Assembly: GCA_910587055.1 (NCBI GenBank)
Contig: CAJUKY010000012.1
Location: 1-63,545, forward strand
Reading direction: 5' to 3'
Length of the DNA: 63,545 bases
From: Candidatus Gastranaerophilales bacterium
Lineage (GTDB): Bacteria > Cyanobacteriota > Vampirovibrionia > Gastranaerophilales > Gastranaerophilaceae
Below are positions 62,353-63,545 of the stretch, in pieces (position 1 is the first letter of the stretch; each line of letters opens with the position of its first letter). Below the pieces are notes generated by a model, which saw only the letters and a program-made list of their open reading frames with translations, ran no database searches and was not told the DNA's origin. Made by a program: the position numbers and the translations under genes.

Positions 62353-63545
62353 ATGAAAAAAGTTATTTTTTCGCATGTTAAAAATACGGCATGCAAAAAT
62401 TGCGGGTTGGAATTCCGCAAAGCATTTTCTTTAATTGAAATGCTTATGGCATTACTGGTGGCATCGTTGCTTTTAGCAGCCCTTGCCCCTGTAATGACAA
62501 AAAGACTGGCAGGCGAAAACCTAATGATTTCAGGAAGTTTAAACAAAGCCTACCATGACTTTAAAATTTTCAAAAATCCCACAGCGGGTGATAATTCAAC
62601 ATTTGAATTTGAGGATTATGTTATCCCGAAGGATGATGAGAATTATGCAACAAGGTTTAATGCAATAATAGTATCAGGGGGTGGCGGAGGTGCCGGTGCA
62701 GGTGCTTCTTTGACAAGCGGGTCAAAGACTCTTGATTACAAGACAGGTGCTGTGGGGGGTTCCACATCCTCCACGACAAGCACCGTTGCATTACCGTCGT
62801 ACAATGATTATCGGTTTAACAAGTACACAGATTCTATCGAACTTACGCTCATTAGCGGCGCAGGAGGCGGTGGGGCAGGTGTCGGCAATATCAAAGATCT
62901 TCCGAAATTTGATCAAGATGTCTGTACTCAGTTTGGAAACGGAAAAACAGATACCACGGGGCATGTTGGATCTGCTTCTTCTCCGCTTATGATATATGAT
63001 GCTGCAAGCGGATTGTGTATAAGTTCGTATAATCAGATTTCTTCAGGGACAAGGACTTCGCCGAGTCCAAGCCAGCCATATTGTACAACCTATACGCAAG
63101 GAACGTTCAGTACGCCTATTTGTATGAAGGATGGGGCGTTTAAGGCGTGTCAGGATTTTAGTAATTTGATGACAAATAATCAGGATGCTAATCTTTGGAG
63201 ATTGCCGACTGAGGCTGAACAGGCAAAGTGGACTGCGACTCTTGTGGGTAAGGCGCTGCCTAACGGTATAGGTGGGTGTAGCCACACCAGCGTAAGCGGT
63301 ACACCGTATTGTCCGCTTCAGCCTATCAGCGCAAGTAAGCAGGGTCAGTACCCGAACCACGTATGGACTTCTACGACCTATAGCAGAAGCGAGTGTACCG
63401 GCGGTACGGTTTATCATGCCTATGGTCTCTCCGGTTCAAGCTGGGGTCTAGGTTGGTTCTGCGCTACCACGCGTACAGATGGCTATACGGACTTTGGTTC
63501 AGTTCGTTGTGTTTTGGGGCCCGATTCAACTGCGACATTTCACTC
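62353..63545 (+). CDS. Prepilin-like protein with variable DUF1566/lectin-like C-terminal domain (partial)
   Basis: Open from ATG 62353 to the window edge (397 codons). Residues about 1-45: a long leader with CKNC, then the type IV prepilin-type sequence FRKAFSLIEMLMALLVASLL, with the Phe/Glu+5 pattern of the processing site. Next a periplasmic region with two Gly-rich stretches (SGGGGGAG, GAGGGGAGVG), then DUF1566-type WRLPTEAEQ, and from about residue 308 the variable part (63274-63509): SGTPYCP, WTSTTY, FCATT, FGSVRC. DUF1566-like domains adopt a C-type-lectin fold used in binding. After FGSVRC it continues VLGPDSTATFH rather than CFGF. It is probably a pilus-like or pseudopilin surface ligand-binding protein. 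Confidence 0.85.
   Translation, partial: MKKVIFSHVKNTACKNCGLEFRKAFSLIEMLMALLVASLLLAALAPVMTKRLAGENLMISGSLNKAYHDFKIFKNPTAGDNSTFEFEDYVIPKDDENYATRFNAIIVSGGGGGAGAGASLTSGSKTLDYKTGAVGGSTSSTTSTVALPSYNDYRFNKYTDSIELTLISGAGGGGAGVGNIKDLPKFDQDVCTQFGNGKTDTTGHVGSASSPLMIYDAASGLCISSYNQISSGTRTSPSPSQPYCTTYTQGTFSTPICMKDGAFKACQDFSNLMTNNQDANLWRLPTEAEQAKWTATLVGKALPNGIGGCSHTSVSGTPYCPLQPISASKQGQYPNHVWTSTTYSRSECTGGTVYHAYGLSGSSWGLGWFCATTRTDGYTDFGSVRCVLGPDSTATFH
63274..63509 (+). repeat. Expressed copy of the variable cassette
   Basis: The segment of the gene shared with the twelve silent cassettes, from GGGTGTAGCCACACCAGCG to TTCAGTTCGTTG. Its parts look like different cassettes: 5' edge like 11 and 5, ISASKQ like 1 and 6, WTST like 5 and 8, SSWGLGWF like 9; some loops match none of the twelve. 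Confidence 0.8.

Overview
The window is about 63.5 kb of AT-rich bacterial chromosome. It carries housekeeping genes of ordinary bacterial type: ribosomal proteins bL31, S20, S7 and S12, IF-2, RbfA, TruB, DnaK, YbeY, PgpH, Def and Fmt. It also has an anaerobic and fermentative flavour: HydF for [FeFe]-hydrogenase maturation, a PPi-type phosphofructokinase, an NfnA-like flavoprotein and a Cys-rich C_GCAxxG_C_C protein. Together with frequent TTG starts, many short lineage-specific proteins with an N-terminal F-x-G motif, and a prepilin-type surface protein, this suggests a gut member of the non-photosynthetic cyanobacterial lineage (Vampirovibrionia/Melainabacteria, Gastranaerophilales-like). 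The taxonomic placement is inference from gene content and style; no rRNA gene is present.

Layout. Positions 1-9.8 kb: rpmE, tRNA-Cys, a putative cysteine-protease-like protein, a TOPRIM protein, a ribbon-helix-helix protein, hydF, a secreted GH13 glycosidase, the pgpH-ybeY-dgkA operon and rpsT. 9.9-17.9 kb: a UbiE/MenG-type methyltransferase, a coiled-coil repeat protein, a histidine kinase with a TPR partner, dnaK, a membrane-anchored HEFRH metalloprotease and an Asn/Ser-rich protein. 18-28.4 kb: an NfnA-like flavoprotein, a small Cys protein, two LeuC-type dehydratase large subunits, a nitrilase-family amidase, PBP4/DacB, a patatin, two tRNAs, a radical SAM protein and a GNAT-like protein. 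28.4-36.6 kb: rpsG/rpsL, tgt, ndk, a META-domain lipoprotein, ychF, small hypotheticals and a PPi-PFK. 36.7-42.7 kb: tRNA-Gly, two glycosyltransferases, glf, tRNA-Ala, rmlA and small proteins (surface polysaccharide genes). 42.8-57 kb: def-fmt-aroH, a pair of M16 peptidases, a TPR protein, dppB-dppC, mgtC, infB, rbfA, truB and a GerMN protein.

The striking part is 57.0-63.5 kb. A plus-strand gene running off the right edge (from 62353) encodes a prepilin-like N-terminus, Gly-rich linkers and a C-terminal DUF1566/C-type-lectin-like domain. Upstream of it, inverted on the minus strand, lie twelve promoterless and mostly start-less cassettes (57479-61906). Each encodes a different version of only that C-terminal region, with near-invariant edges and hypervariable loops that differ by substitutions and in-frame indels. 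The arrangement (one expressed copy plus an adjacent inverted bank of partial copies) resembles vls or pilE/pilS recombinational variation. I propose a recombination-driven diversification locus for a pilin-anchored lectin-like protein.

Interleaved with the cassettes are seven copies of a roughly 135-180 nt element. Its helices are maintained by compensatory changes in five stems, and it has conserved single-stranded blocks. It looks like a structured RNA (or a folded single-stranded DNA element) on the cassette-coding strand, just 5' of a cassette or cassette run, and I cannot match it to a family I know. A second plus-strand leader resembling the start of the expressed gene sits at the far side of the array (57009-57181), as if the bank lies between an active and a relic expression site.
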